Assembly: GCA_015489955.1 (NCBI GenBank)
Contig: WFYR01000114.1
Location: 1 to 64,000 of the forward strand
Length of the DNA stretch: 64,000 nucleotides
Source: Mesoaciditoga sp.
GTDB taxonomy: Bacteria > Thermotogota > Thermotogae > Mesoaciditogales > Mesoaciditogaceae
Direction of reading: 5' to 3'
Below the pieces are notes generated by a model. It was not told the DNA's origin. It saw only the letters and a list, made by a program, of their open reading frames with translations, and made no database searches. Shown one piece after another: positions 26,901-35,846 of this stretch. A program made the translations under genes and the position numbers. How positions within the stretch are numbered: position 1 is the stretch's first letter; each line of letters begins with the position of its first letter.

Positions 26901-28904
26901 ATGTGGATGCAGAAAATGAAAAAACATGCTCTTCTCATCGTATGGATAATCGTTATTACCTTTGTTGCCGGTATTGCCGGTTGGTCTATAGCGGCTTACA
27001 TGGGAGGTTCTAGAGCTCAAAAGAATGCTTATAAGCCTTCTCCAAGCCAGGCTGTTGCCATCTTAACCAAAGATGGTACCCCACTGTCATACAAATATTG
27101 GATTATGCCAAATGACCTACAAAACTACGTTCAGAGCTTGATTTCAAATTATAAAACGTACTATGGCAAAGAGCCAGATTCGCTTTTCGAACTTCCAAAA
27201 ATGCAAGTGGACGCTATAAAGCAGCTCGCAGACCAAAAAGTGGTTAATTACTTTGCAAATACGAATAACATAAGTGTTGAAGACAGTGAAGTGAATTCGC
27301 AATTGGCGGCTTTAGTTAAACAATACACTTCCAATCCTCAAACGAAATCTTACATCATCAACAAATATGGCTCTATAAAGAACTTTGAAAATGCGATTAA
27401 GCCTAACGTCCGTCAAAATCTCGTTACACAGAAGGTTATAAATTTGGTTGCAAATGTGACTGAAAATGACGTAAAGAAGTACTACGAAGAACACAAAAAG
27501 GAGATAGAAAATAAATATGACGAAGTTAAAGCTTCACACATTCTGGTTTCCAGTGAAGCAACGGCGGACAAAATATTGAAAATGATAAAGGATAAGAAGA
27601 TAACTTTCTACAACGCTGCCAAAAAATATTCAAAAGATACCGGCAGCGCTACAAAGGGAGGAGAGCTGGGCTGGTTTACGAGAACTCAAATGGTTAAACC
27701 TTTTGCGGAAGCGGCTTTCAATGCAAAAGTTGGAGAAATCGTTGGACCAGTTCAATCTCAATACGGGTGGCATCTCATAGATGTTGAAGGCAAAAAACTT
27801 TACAATAATTTTGATGCCGTGAAAAGTGCAACTCCCATTTACAACACTTTACTAAATGAAGTTAAGAACCAAAAATTCTATGCCTGGTTAAAAAAATACA
27901 AAAAAGATGAACATATCTCTTATAAAATAGAAGGAGATGTTTTGCCGTACGTAGAAAAGTTCTATTCCATTCCCGCCACAGATACGGCACGAATAAAGAA
28001 ATTCATCAACGAAATGAACGCCTACGTCTATCCAACAAAAAATGCAACTGTTAACCTTTCGATAGATCCTAGATTGTTGGCGCTCTACGAGACCGCTCTT
28101 GAAACGTACAAAAGCGATTTACAATCCCAAAACATGGATCTTGAGAGCTATTACGTGAACTCTCCAAGCACTTCTTCAACTTACGTCAATCTAAGTTCGA
28201 ATGAATTGGAAAGCAAGTTGAAAGAAGTGAGCAAAGAGATGGACAAAGCAACGGGAACAGCTTTTTCCAAATTCTTTAACGAAAAATTGGATCTTCAAAG
28301 AGCTCTTAACTTCGTTATGGCAAAGGAAAAATTAGAAAAAGAAGGATACAAAACGCCGGAACAAATTCAGCAAGCGTATCAAAAGTATCAAGCAAATTTA
28401 AAAGACATTTCAGGCAAGATAAAAGAGGTGCTTGAAGCGCTTTATAAGGTGGCGCCCTATTCGGCAGATGTGGTTACAAAACTTTACAAGGTGGATCCTT
28501 CAAACAAGAAAGTAGCGTTGCAATACTTCCAGAATCAATACAAGTTGTTGGAGCCTATGATTTCGAATAAAGAAACGTTTAAGATGTATTCGTCTCAGTT
28601 AACACCGTATTTGGCTTACGTAAAAAGTGGTCTTGAGAGCATAGAATACACGTCTAATTCTACTACCATAAAACAGGGCGCATTGGTTACCCTGATAAGC
28701 ATGAGCGAAAAGATGAAAAACTACACGGATGAGTTGAAGTACCTCAAACAACTCAAAGAGGTGAATCCAAAGTATCCAGGTATAAACGACGTCATAAAAC
28801 AAATAGAAGGCTTGATTTCGAAAAGCTCCACTTCAGCATCCACAGGAACGAGCTTACAGTCAACTCCGGCTTTGAATATTCCACTTCCTTCTGCCAACAA
28901 GTGA
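26901..28904 (+). CDS. Membrane-anchored parvulin-type foldase (PpiD/SurA-like)
   Basis: A 667-residue protein with one N-terminal membrane anchor (hydrophobic residues about 10-32), a SurA-N-like region, one parvulin domain at about residues 209-305 (VKASHILVSSEATADKIL and GELGWFTRTQM), and a long alpha-helical C-terminal half that looks repeat-like and may bind clients. It probably folds exported envelope proteins. The C-terminus is rich in Ser, Thr and Pro. It starts six bases after mfd and ends at a clear terminator. It is the second parvulin protein of the window. Confidence 0.82.
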   Translation: MWMQKMKKHALLIVWIIVITFVAGIAGWSIAAYMGGSRAQKNAYKPSPSQAVAILTKDGTPLSYKYWIMPNDLQNYVQSLISNYKTYYGKEPDSLFELPKMQVDAIKQLADQKVVNYFANTNNISVEDSEVNSQLAALVKQYTSNPQTKSYIINKYGSIKNFENAIKPNVRQNLVTQKVINLVANVTENDVKKYYEEHKKEIENKYDEVKASHILVSSEATADKILKMIKDKKITFYNAAKKYSKDTGSATKGGELGWFTRTQMVKPFAEAAFNAKVGEIVGPVQSQYGWHLIDVEGKKLYNNFDAVKSATPIYNTLLNEVKNQKFYAWLKKYKKDEHISYKIEGDVLPYVEKFYSIPATDTARIKKFINEMNAYVYPTKNATVNLSIDPRLLALYETALETYKSDLQSQNMDLESYYVNSPSTSSTYVNLSSNELESKLKEVSKEMDKATGTAFSKFFNEKLDLQRALNFVMAKEKLEKEGYKTPEQIQQAYQKYQANLKDISGKIKEVLEALYKVAPYSADVVTKLYKVDPSNKKVALQYFQNQYKLLEPMISNKETFKMYSSQLTPYLAYVKSGLESIEYTSNSTTIKQGALVTLISMSEKMKNYTDELKYLKQLKEVNPKYPGINDVIKQIEGLISKSSTSASTGTSLQSTPALNIPLPSANK

Positions 28905-28922
28905 AATTTTCATTTAAATTTA

Positions 28923-28950
28923 AAGCTCTCCTTAATGGAGAGCTTTTTTA
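28923..28950 (+). terminator. Intrinsic terminator after the mfd-parvulin run
   Basis: A 10-base perfect stem, AAAGCTCTCC paired with GGAGAGCTTT, with loop TTAAT, is followed by a T run. The complementary A run lets it also act on the minus strand, where rnpB ends about 60 bases away. Confidence 0.85.
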
Positions 28951-29011
28951 TTGTTGTAAACATCCTATCTACGCGCAAACATTACGAAATACAAATACGA
29001 TAAATAACGAA

Positions 29012-29347
29012 AAAGGGAATGGGGCTGTAAGCCGGATTCTGTCTTGAATGGTCATCTATCTAGGGAATGCGTTGCCACACTCCTCAAGCGACCTACCAGA
29101 GAGTTGGCGGGCCACCTTCCTCTCGACTTGGTCTTGCTTCGGGTGGGGGTTACCAGGCCAAACGGTTTCCCGTTTGCCGGTGAGCTCTTACCTCGCCTTT
29201 CCATCCTTGCCCCACGGGCGGTTTTCGTTTCTATGGCCCTTTCCAAGGATCGCTCCTTCCGGGTGTTACCCGGCACCCTGCCCTGTGAAGTCCGGACTTT
29301 CCTCGGCAATAATGCGCATTGCCGCGACCATTCGCCCCATTCCCTTT
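29012..29347 (-). ncRNA. rnpB: RNase P RNA, bacterial type A
   Basis: On the minus strand, this 336-base region contains the hallmarks of the catalytic RNA of RNase P, which matures tRNA 5' ends. The conserved GAGGAAAGTCCGGAC appears near the 5' end, and GACAGAATCCGGCTTA near the 3' end. A 13-base terminal helix (P1) joins AAAGGGAATGGGG at the 5' end to CCCCATTCCCTTT at the 3' end, which fixes the gene boundaries. It starts only about nine bases after the surE stop codon, so it may be transcribed from a promoter inside surE or with it. Confidence 0.95.
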
Positions 29348-29355
29348 GAAAAAAT

Positions 29356-30120
29356 CTATGATTTAAAAAAGGAATGGTTCTTCAATTTTTTCATAAATTC
29401 AAAATCGTTGTGAAAAATGGTTAAAGGTGTAACGGATACGTACCCATTTTCCACTGCATAATAATCGGCATCTTTTCCTGGATCGTCTTCTATTATCTCT
29501 CCCAGCATCCAGTAGTATGTGTTACCAAACGGGTCTTTGCGCGCTTCAAAGAAATCTTGAAAGCGTCTCTTTGATTGTCTCGTAAGCTTATAACCTTTTA
29601 TCTCGTCGTAAGAAATGGCTGGAACGTTCACGTTTAAAGAAGAGAATTCCGGAAAATCCTTCAAATTCATGTTTTTAACGAGCGTTACAGCTACTTTTGC
29701 CGCCGAAATGAAATTTGGATTTGAATTCGAACAACTTGAAATCGCAATTGATGGCACACCCATCATGGCACCTTCCAGTGCACCTGAAACCGTTCCTGAG
29801 TACATTACATCCGTTCCTAAATTCGCTCCTTTGTTCACTCCGCTGAGAACAAGATCAATTTTTTTGTCTTTGGATATGGCTTGTATTCCCAATTTAACAC
29901 AATCAGCTGGTGTTCCATTTACGGCATAGCCAAAAAATTTTTCTCCAAATTTCACTTCTTTTGCCCACAAAGGATTTCTTATCGTTATGGCGTGACCCGT
30001 TGCGCTTCTCTCCACATCTGGAGCGACAACCAAAACATTCGCTATTTTTGACACTTCTTTAGCCAATATTTCTATTCCCTCGGACATTATACCATCATCA
30101 TTCGTGATAAGAATGTTCAT
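29356..30120 (-). CDS. surE: 5'-nucleotidase SurE
   Basis: SurE is a metal-dependent survival phosphatase that hydrolyses nucleoside monophosphates and short polyphosphate. The 254-residue sequence has the N-terminal metal site ILITNDDGIMSEGI with the DD pair, VVAPDVERSATGHAIT, and the GTPADCVKLGI and SGVNKGANLG blocks. A GGAGG ribosome site lies six bases before the ATG. Upstream on the same strand is a tRNA cluster with its own terminator, so surE probably has its own promoter in the 130-base gap. rnpB follows immediately. Confidence 0.95.
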   Translation of the reverse strand: MNILITNDDGIMSEGIEILAKEVSKIANVLVVAPDVERSATGHAITIRNPLWAKEVKFGEKFFGYAVNGTPADCVKLGIQAISKDKKIDLVLSGVNKGANLGTDVMYSGTVSGALEGAMMGVPSIAISSCSNSNPNFISAAKVAVTLVKNMNLKDFPEFSSLNVNVPAISYDEIKGYKLTRQSKRRFQDFFEARKDPFGNTYYWMLGEIIEDDPGKDADYYAVENGYVSVTPLTIFHNDFEFMKKLKNHSFFKS

Positions 30121-30243
30121 ATTCCACCTCCATTAAGAAATTATTCTTGGCTCACCTTTGTAAGATATTCCAAAAAACGTCTTTTGTAATGTCCACGTAC
30201 AGCGTGAAAATTTACCTTTTATAAAAGCGAGATCAATAATTTT

Positions 30244-30277
30244 ACAACAAATCCCCGCCTTTTGTAAAGGCGGGGAT
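30244..30277 (-). terminator. Intrinsic terminator of the tRNA cluster
   Basis: A 12-base G+C-rich stem (30251-30262 with 30266-30277) has a three-base loop and is followed on the minus strand by a T-rich TTGTTGTAAA. It lies 10 bases beyond the 3' end of the last tRNA. Confidence 0.75.
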
Positions 30278-30287
30278 TCAACTCTTT

Positions 30288-30364
30288 TGGCGCGCCTGGC
30301 AGGATTCGAACCCGCAACCCTCGGATCCGAAGTCCGATGCTCTATCCAGTTGAGCCACAGGCGC
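30288..30364 (-). tRNA. tRNA-Arg (anticodon TCG)
   Basis: A full cloverleaf is read on the minus strand with acceptor GCGCCTG/CAGGCGC and discriminator G. The encoded CCA lies at 30290-30288. The anticodon loop CTTCGGA gives TCG, which reads CGN arginine codons. It is third in the Arg-His-Arg order of transcription. Confidence 0.96.
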
Positions 30365-30367
30365 ATC

Positions 30368-30444
30368 TGGGGTGGCTGGCGGGGCTTGAACCCGCAACAT
30401 TCGGATCCACAGTCCGACGCTCTACCAATTGAGCTACAGCCACC
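30368..30444 (-). tRNA. tRNA-His (anticodon GTG)
   Basis: The minus strand reads as a cloverleaf with acceptor GTGGCTG/CAGCCAC and encoded CCA. The anticodon loop CTGTGGA gives GTG. The extra 5' G (position -1) expected for histidine tRNA is encoded at 30444, opposite a C discriminator. Confidence 0.96.
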
Positions 30445-30462
30445 ACGCTTGTGATAAAAAAG

Positions 30463-30539
<77 letters not shown>

Positions 30540-30550
30540 GTACGTATTGA

Positions 30551-30579
30551 ATTATATCAATAAATTGCATCGTTGTCAA
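30551..30579 (-). promoter_or_regulatory. Consensus sigma-A promoter of the tRNA-Arg-His-Arg cluster
   Basis: On the minus strand a perfect TTGACA (30579-30574) and a perfect TATAAT (30556-30551) are separated by exactly 17 bases. The tRNA starts 11 bases after the -10 box. This is the best promoter match in the window. Confidence 0.9.
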
Positions 30580-30597
30580 CTTCATTTGAAAAGCAAT

Positions 30598-30625
30598 TTG
30601 GTGAGAATTTTATTGATGATATAAT
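30598..30625 (+). promoter_or_regulatory. Candidate promoter of the lipoprotein pair
   Basis: TTGGTG and a perfect TATAAT with 16 bases between lie about 110 bases before the lipoprotein ATG. The -35 match is weak. The remaining 5' untranslated stretch shows no clear riboswitch or hairpin. Confidence 0.4.
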
Positions 30626-30736
30626 GAAACACACTTTGAGTGTCAAGCTTTGCAATGCAATAATGGCACTTTTTGTTTCATAACGCTCGCGCACAACATG
30701 AGTAATTCAAAATAAAATCATTGAAAGGAGAAAGAA

Positions 30737-33205
30737 ATGTTTAGACGACAAAGTATGATTTATATCTTTTTGTTTTTCACATTGATTTTTACACTCTCAG
30801 GCTGCATACTTCAAGCACCACAAAAACCGGTTTACGTGAGCCCTCCCAACGAGCAAACGAATATGCCAACAAATCTTATTTTACGGTGGAAATCTTCAGG
30901 CAGCAATGTGACGTATGATGTGTACTTTGGAACATCTTCAAACCCTACATTATTTAAATCTGGATTAAAACAAACAAACTGCACTCTTCAAAATCTGCAC
31001 TATTCAACAACCTATTATTGGAAAATCGTTGCAAAAAATTCTTTTGGCTCGACATCGGGACCCGTATGGTCATTCACGACAAAACCAATTCCCACACCCA
31101 ATGTTCCAACTAATCCGGTACCTTTTAATGGACAAACTGATGTTTCGACAAGAATAACGTTAAAATGGCAAGACAACGATCCGAATGGATTGAAGCTAAC
31201 GTACGATGTGTACTTTGGAACATCAGAAAATCCTCCATTGAAAAAGTCTGGCTTAACTTCCGCGAGTTACACCTTAGAAGGGCTGTCTTATTTCACGAAA
31301 TACTATTGGAAAGTCGTGGCAAAAAATGATATTGGAGGAACAAAGTCGAGCAACGTCTGGAGTTTCACAACAATGCACAGACCAACGTACACGGTATCCG
31401 GGTACGTCAGGGACACATCTAACAAACCGGTAAACGATGTAACTATATCGTTCAGTGGAGGGTACTCATCCGTGACAACAAACTCAAACGGTTACTGGTC
31501 AAAAGATGGCTTAAGTGGAAGTGTAGTTGTAACTCCTTCAAAGAGTGGATGGACGTTTACACCTGCAAGCACAACCGTAACAGGTGCAAAAAACGGTGTA
31601 AACTTCATTGGAACTCCGCCAGTTCCAATAACTTACAGTGTATCCGGGTACGTCAGGGACACATCTGAAAATCCAGTAAATGGCGTAACTATATCGTTCA
31701 GCGGAGGGTACTCATCCGTGATAACAAACTCAAACGGTTACTGGTCAAAAGATGGCTTAAGTGGAAGTGTAGTTGTAACTCCTTCAAAGAGTGGATGGAC
31801 GTTTACGCCTGCAAGCACAACCGTAGCAGGTGCAAAAAACGATGTAAACTTCATTGGAACTCCGCCAGTTCCAATAACTTACAGTGTATCCGGATACGTG
31901 AGAAACAATTCCGGAAATGGATTATCAGGTGTAACGATTTCATTCACCAATGGATATACATCCGTTACAACGAATTCAAATGGTTATTGGTCAAAAGATG
32001 GACTTAGCGGCAGCGTGACCGTTACTCCATACTTAAGTGGATACACCTTTGTTCCTTCCAGTAGAAACGTCTCAGGGCCTACCAACGACGTGAACTTTAC
32101 GGGAACGGAAAATGTGAGCGGATCAATGAGTATAGAAAATGCGTGGATCTTAACCACCAATGGCACGCCAACATCTGGACAGGTCTACTCGTCACCGGCA
32201 ATATCTCCAAATGGAGTTGTCTTCATAGGAAGTCAACAAGGTCTTTTTTTCAAATTCTCATCAAACTCTTACAATTACTTTAAAAGCCATTCACCAGTGT
32301 GGAGCGCTCCAGTTATCGATCAAGAAAACAACGCTGTCTTTGTTGGAAACAACGGAGGACAACTCATCTACTCTTATTCACCTTTTGATAATGCGTACAC
32401 AGTTAACGTATCCACTTATGCCATAATTTCGGCGCCATTGGTTTATGGCGAAAACATCTACATTGTAGATCACCTTGGAAATGTTTATAAAATGACAGAA
32501 AGTTCGATGAGTCCACAAAAAATTGGCCGTGTAGGCGGTTACAGTGGTTACATGTGGTCAAGCCCAGTAACGAATGGAATAGATCTCTTCATTGGTTCAG
32601 ACAATGGAACGTTTTACGCTGTTAATTTAGAAAACGGAGATGTTGATTGGTCTCACCTCCTCGGAGGGCCAATATACGGTTCGGCCGCTTTGGATTCCAA
32701 TGGAAATGTTTACGTTTGTGGAACAAAGCTCTGGTCTTTCACACCAAACGGAAATTTAAGGTGGCAACCGGTAACTTTTGATGGATCTCGTGGAACTAAA
32801 ATTTACGCCAATCCGGTTATATCGCCAAATGGCATTGTTTACGTGGGAACGTCAGACGGAATTTTCTACGCTATTGACTCCAAAACAGGAAAAATTCTAT
32901 GGTCAGAGGATCTTTCAACTCCCATGGGGGGAATTTCAAGTTCTGCCGTTATAGGAGATAACGGTGTTATATATGTAGCGTCTGGAAACATCCTTTACGC
33001 TTTGGCTCCTGGAGATGGAAAGATATTAAGTTATATTAAATTAGGATACAACGTGGAATCCAATCCCGTTTTGTATGATGGTTACATCTACGTCGGTTGT
33101 GACGATGGAAAGCTGTATAAAATTAAAGCCCTGAGTTCAACGACAGCATCTGAAGAATGGCCAATGTTTATGAGTGATCGCTACCATAACGGAAGTGCGA
33201 GGTGA
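30737..33205 (+). CDS. Modular surface lipoprotein: Fn3-like, CarD-type repeats, beta-propeller
   Basis: The 822-residue product has a lipoprotein signal with lipobox LSGC (C23). Two fibronectin-III-like domains follow (about residues 30-215; repeated TYDVYFGTS and TYYWKIVAKN/KYYWKVVAKN motifs). Next come three 82-residue carboxypeptidase-regulatory-like beta repeats (about 219-464), each with YSVSGYVR and NSNGYWSKDGLSGSV-like sequence. The C-terminus is a PQQ/WD40-like beta-propeller (about 480-822) with repeated GxVYVG/YxID strands. It is most likely a surface protein binding glycans or other proteins. A second lipoprotein, a cysteine protease, follows five bases on and is probably co-transcribed. 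Confidence 0.82.
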   Translation: MFRRQSMIYIFLFFTLIFTLSGCILQAPQKPVYVSPPNEQTNMPTNLILRWKSSGSNVTYDVYFGTSSNPTLFKSGLKQTNCTLQNLHYSTTYYWKIVAKNSFGSTSGPVWSFTTKPIPTPNVPTNPVPFNGQTDVSTRITLKWQDNDPNGLKLTYDVYFGTSENPPLKKSGLTSASYTLEGLSYFTKYYWKVVAKNDIGGTKSSNVWSFTTMHRPTYTVSGYVRDTSNKPVNDVTISFSGGYSSVTTNSNGYWSKDGLSGSVVVTPSKSGWTFTPASTTVTGAKNGVNFIGTPPVPITYSVSGYVRDTSENPVNGVTISFSGGYSSVITNSNGYWSKDGLSGSVVVTPSKSGWTFTPASTTVAGAKNDVNFIGTPPVPITYSVSGYVRNNSGNGLSGVTISFTNGYTSVTTNSNGYWSKDGLSGSVTVTPYLSGYTFVPSSRNVSGPTNDVNFTGTENVSGSMSIENAWILTTNGTPTSGQVYSSPAISPNGVVFIGSQQGLFFKFSSNSYNYFKSHSPVWSAPVIDQENNAVFVGNNGGQLIYSYSPFDNAYTVNVSTYAIISAPLVYGENIYIVDHLGNVYKMTESSMSPQKIGRVGGYSGYMWSSPVTNGIDLFIGSDNGTFYAVNLENGDVDWSHLLGGPIYGSAALDSNGNVYVCGTKLWSFTPNGNLRWQPVTFDGSRGTKIYANPVISPNGIVYVGTSDGIFYAIDSKTGKILWSEDLSTPMGGISSSAVIGDNGVIYVASGNILYALAPGDGKILSYIKLGYNVESNPVLYDGYIYVGCDDGKLYKIKALSSTTASEEWPMFMSDRYHNGSAR
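31395..32132 (+). repeat. Three tandem 246-base coding repeats
   Basis: Inside the lipoprotein gene, units begin at about 31395, 31641 and 31887, each 246 bases (82 codons). The first two are nearly identical in DNA as well as protein, which points to a recent duplication. The third has diverged. The unit encodes a beta-sandwich repeat. Confidence 0.9.
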
Positions 33206-33209
33206 AAGT

Positions 33210-34373
33210 ATGAAAAATATGAATAAGGGTGTAAAGATCATCTTCACTTTGATTTTATTAACATTTGTTTTTGTACTGTCTGGATGTGCGCTGGCCCCCA
33301 AAAAGTCAGGTTCCACAGCTCAAGCATTCCAGGCAATGGGATTAAGGGCCATACCAAAGACGTTTTTGAATTGGTGGTTTGAAAAAGTTCAGAAGGCCAA
33401 TCAAAGTCCCAACGCAAAAGTTGAAAGTCCAGTTGGACTCATAGGAACGAAAAATGACATACTATCAACTCAGCAGCTACTCACATCACCTGTTTTTTCA
33501 AATTTGCCATCGAATTTCGATTTAAGAAACGTGAATGGAGTTTCATACGTTACTCCCGTTAAAAATCAATGGTACAATGGAACGTGTTGGGCATTTTCCA
33601 CCGTGGGATCACTCGAGAGCGCAATGCTTGTCCAGCTTGGACCTTCAGGAATTCAAAGCCGGTATCCCTTTATTTCCAATCCGAATGTTCCAGACTTATC
33701 TGAACAATTCGTCGCGTACAACAATTACGACTGGCACATAAGTTGGAGCGGAGAAGAACCTCAGAGCATTTCATACCAAGAAACAAACGCTGACAACGGG
33801 GGAAATCAATTCTTCTCATTTTATGACATTGTGAGGCGTGGCGTGCCTTTAGAAAGCGATTTCCCTTACAAGTATTACACAACGTATCCTGAAAGTTACC
33901 CGTGGATAGTGTGGAATCCAACAAATACAAATTGGGCACAGCATTTAGTTAAACCGTCTTACACAATTGTGATCCCATCAGCAGCTAATTTCAGTAACTA
34001 CACCGATTACATAAACACGATAAAAGGTGCTTTGGAAAAATATGGAGCCCTCTCCGTAAGCATAGAGGTTTACTCCAATTTTAAAGTTCAAAATGGTCAA
34101 TCATCTCAAGGCTGGGTTTATTCTGGTCCAACTTCTAATTCTGTCGATAGAGGAGGCCACGCAGTTTTGCTGATAGGATGGAATGATGATTGGACATACA
34201 ATGGAGTTGATTACGGACCAGTTTGGATTCTTAAAAATTCCTGGGGAACAGGGTGGGGTGATCAAGGTTATTGGAGGCAACCAATGTTAACATCAGATGA
34301 ATTCAATTCAAATTCGATTCCAAAATGGAAGATAGAAAACAATTACATGTGGGTGCCATGTTTTGAAAAGTAG
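33210..34373 (+). CDS. Papain-family (C1) cysteine peptidase lipoprotein
   Basis: The 387-residue product has a lipobox LSGC (C26), a short linker or propeptide, and a papain fold that starts at LPSNFDLRN. The oxyanion glutamine Q120 and catalytic C126 are in NQWYNGTCWAFS, the catalytic histidine H317 in RGGHAVLLIGW, and the asparagine N343 in LKNSWGTGWG. All four key residues are present, so it should be active outside the cytoplasm. The visible pro-region is short for a papain. I chose ATG 33210 after GAGGTGAAAG; the frame is open further upstream. It is paired with the modular lipoprotein and may process it or feed on external protein. Confidence 0.9.
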   Translation: MKNMNKGVKIIFTLILLTFVFVLSGCALAPKKSGSTAQAFQAMGLRAIPKTFLNWWFEKVQKANQSPNAKVESPVGLIGTKNDILSTQQLLTSPVFSNLPSNFDLRNVNGVSYVTPVKNQWYNGTCWAFSTVGSLESAMLVQLGPSGIQSRYPFISNPNVPDLSEQFVAYNNYDWHISWSGEEPQSISYQETNADNGGNQFFSFYDIVRRGVPLESDFPYKYYTTYPESYPWIVWNPTNTNWAQHLVKPSYTIVIPSAANFSNYTDYINTIKGALEKYGALSVSIEVYSNFKVQNGQSSQGWVYSGPTSNSVDRGGHAVLLIGWNDDWTYNGVDYGPVWILKNSWGTGWGDQGYWRQPMLTSDEFNSNSIPKWKIENNYMWVPCFEK

Positions 34374-34457
34374 AGATGGTCATTCCGGCCTATGAAAAGC
34401 GATTTTGGTAGCGCTAGGGACAAGATGATTTAAAAATGAATATGGAGGATGATAAAC

Positions 34458-35189
34458 ATGAAACTCATTGAATTTTTTGGTCCTTCCAACTCTGGAAAAA
34501 CACTGGCAATGATTGAGATCGTAAAAAGGCTAAAAAAACAAGGTTACTCGGTGGCCACGGTGAAAAGCACACCTCATCGCCTTGATTACGAAAAAGATTC
34601 AAAAGACAGCATGAAGTACGTAAAAGCGGGTTCTAATTTATCAGTTGCCATGGGAAATGAAGAAACGGTTTTCCACTTTCCAAGGAGAATGAAGCTTTAT
34701 GAAATTTTGGATCATGTAAATTACGATTTTTTGTTGGTAGAAGGCCAAACGGGATTTCCAATGCCAAAAATCCTATTTTTAAACAAATCGGAAGGTATAG
34801 AACGCCTCGACGATTTAACAATCGCAGTTGTTGGAGAAATTGAAAAATTGGAAAGCAAAGATGTTCAAATCATACATCCGGGAGACTACGCCACTCTGTA
34901 CAACACCGTTCTTTTAAGTGCGTTGCCACCTCTTCCCGGAGACGATTGTGGTCATTGTGGAAGTGATTGTACAACAATGATGATAGGCATAATAAAAGGT
35001 GAAAAGACGTATAAAAATTGCGTAAAACTTTCAAACAAATCCGTAAGCGTTGAATTAGACGGGAAAAAGGTTCCAATTTTACCATTTATCTCTTCAATAG
35101 TAAGGGATGTTAACGCTGGTATTCTGAAAAATTTAAAAGGAATGGACAAGCAAGGCCACGTTAAAATAGAATTCGATCTCAGGAATTAA
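34458..35189 (+). CDS. mobB: MobB-like GTP-binding protein with C-terminal four-cysteine domain
   Basis: The N-terminal half is a MobB P-loop protein (FFGPSNSGKT Walker A, then ATVKSTPHRLDYEKDSKDS and FLLVEGQT), which assists attachment of a nucleotide to molybdopterin. The C-terminal third has C164, C167, C171 and C188 (DCGHCGSDC and NCV) in a C-x2-C-x3-C-x16-C pattern close to the 4Fe-4S module of ACS/CODH-type proteins. The 243-residue length is greater than that of plain MobB (about 170). I chose ATG 34458, nine bases after GGAGG. mobA follows 12 bases on. The Mo or W enzyme it serves is not in the window. Confidence 0.82.
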   Translation: MKLIEFFGPSNSGKTLAMIEIVKRLKKQGYSVATVKSTPHRLDYEKDSKDSMKYVKAGSNLSVAMGNEETVFHFPRRMKLYEILDHVNYDFLLVEGQTGFPMPKILFLNKSEGIERLDDLTIAVVGEIEKLESKDVQIIHPGDYATLYNTVLLSALPPLPGDDCGHCGSDCTTMMIGIIKGEKTYKNCVKLSNKSVSVELDGKKVPILPFISSIVRDVNAGILKNLKGMDKQGHVKIEFDLRN

Positions 35190-35201
35190 ACGAAAAGCAA
35201 A

Positions 35202-35786
35202 ATGAAGATAACTCTTTCCATACTAGCTGGTGGAAAATCCAGAAGATTTGGTGTGAGCAAATGTACTTATAAAGTGAACGAAAAAAGCATGGTAGAAATG
35301 ATTGTAGAATCTATTTCTCATTTATTTGATGAAGTGATAATAGTAGGATCAGACTTGAAAGAGAATGGCATCAGATCCTTTGATGATATTCATAAAGATA
35401 AAGGACCAGTGGCCGGTCTGGAAAGCTCTTTGATTTATGCAAGAAATGAATACGTCTTTTTAACCGCATGTGATATGCCATTGATTTCAGAAAAAGTTGT
35501 GAGCCGTATGATTGAAAGAATAAATGATCAGAATGTACTGTGTCCATTTATCAATGAAAAATATCAAACAACGCATGCGATTTATTCGAAAAATATTTTG
35601 CCTTTGATTGAGAAGGAATTAGAAAGAACTAAGTCTACCCTCACACATGTGGTTTTAACGGCTTCAAAAGTTGAAATTTTAAAAGAAGATTTTTTTCACG
35701 ACTTAAAAGGCTACGAAGAAAGCTTTATGAATTTCAATTCTCTTCAAGAATTGAAAAGTTTAAAAGAGCGCTTTTTTCACTTTTAA
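35202..35786 (+). CDS. mobA: Molybdenum cofactor nucleotidyltransferase MobA-like
   Basis: A 194-residue nucleotidyltransferase that would add GMP (or CMP) to molybdopterin. It has the family loop ILAGGKSRRFGVSK, a DEVIIVG strand, DKGPVAGLESSL and the metal-binding CDMPLIS. The C-terminus (about residues 120-194) is shorter and less conserved than in the E. coli protein. Pairing with mobB supports the assignment over other NTP-transferases. Which nucleotide is used cannot be told from the sequence. Confidence 0.85.
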   Translation: MKITLSILAGGKSRRFGVSKCTYKVNEKSMVEMIVESISHLFDEVIIVGSDLKENGIRSFDDIHKDKGPVAGLESSLIYARNEYVFLTACDMPLISEKVVSRMIERINDQNVLCPFINEKYQTTHAIYSKNILPLIEKELERTKSTLTHVVLTASKVEILKEDFFHDLKGYEESFMNFNSLQELKSLKERFFHF

Positions 35787-35823
35787 AATCTTCAAAAGAC
35801 GAGCGTGCAAAGTGTTAAGATGA

Positions 35824-35829
35824 TATAAT
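35824..35829 (+). promoter_or_regulatory. -10-like box upstream of plsC
   Basis: A perfect TATAAT lies 17 bases before the plsC ATG in a 60-base gap after mobA. There is no good -35 at standard spacing. Confidence 0.35.
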
Positions 35830-35846
35830 GTTGCAGAGGTGAAAGC

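Noticed and set aside
29044-29413. Open frames on both strands within the RNase P RNA
   Set aside because: The conserved RNA signatures and the P1 stem explain the sequence; the frames are by-products of its high G+C content.
31395-32132. Repeats considered as a CRISPR-like or mobile array
   Set aside because: The period of 246 bases is in frame and encodes a beta-domain; there are no spacers and no cas genes.
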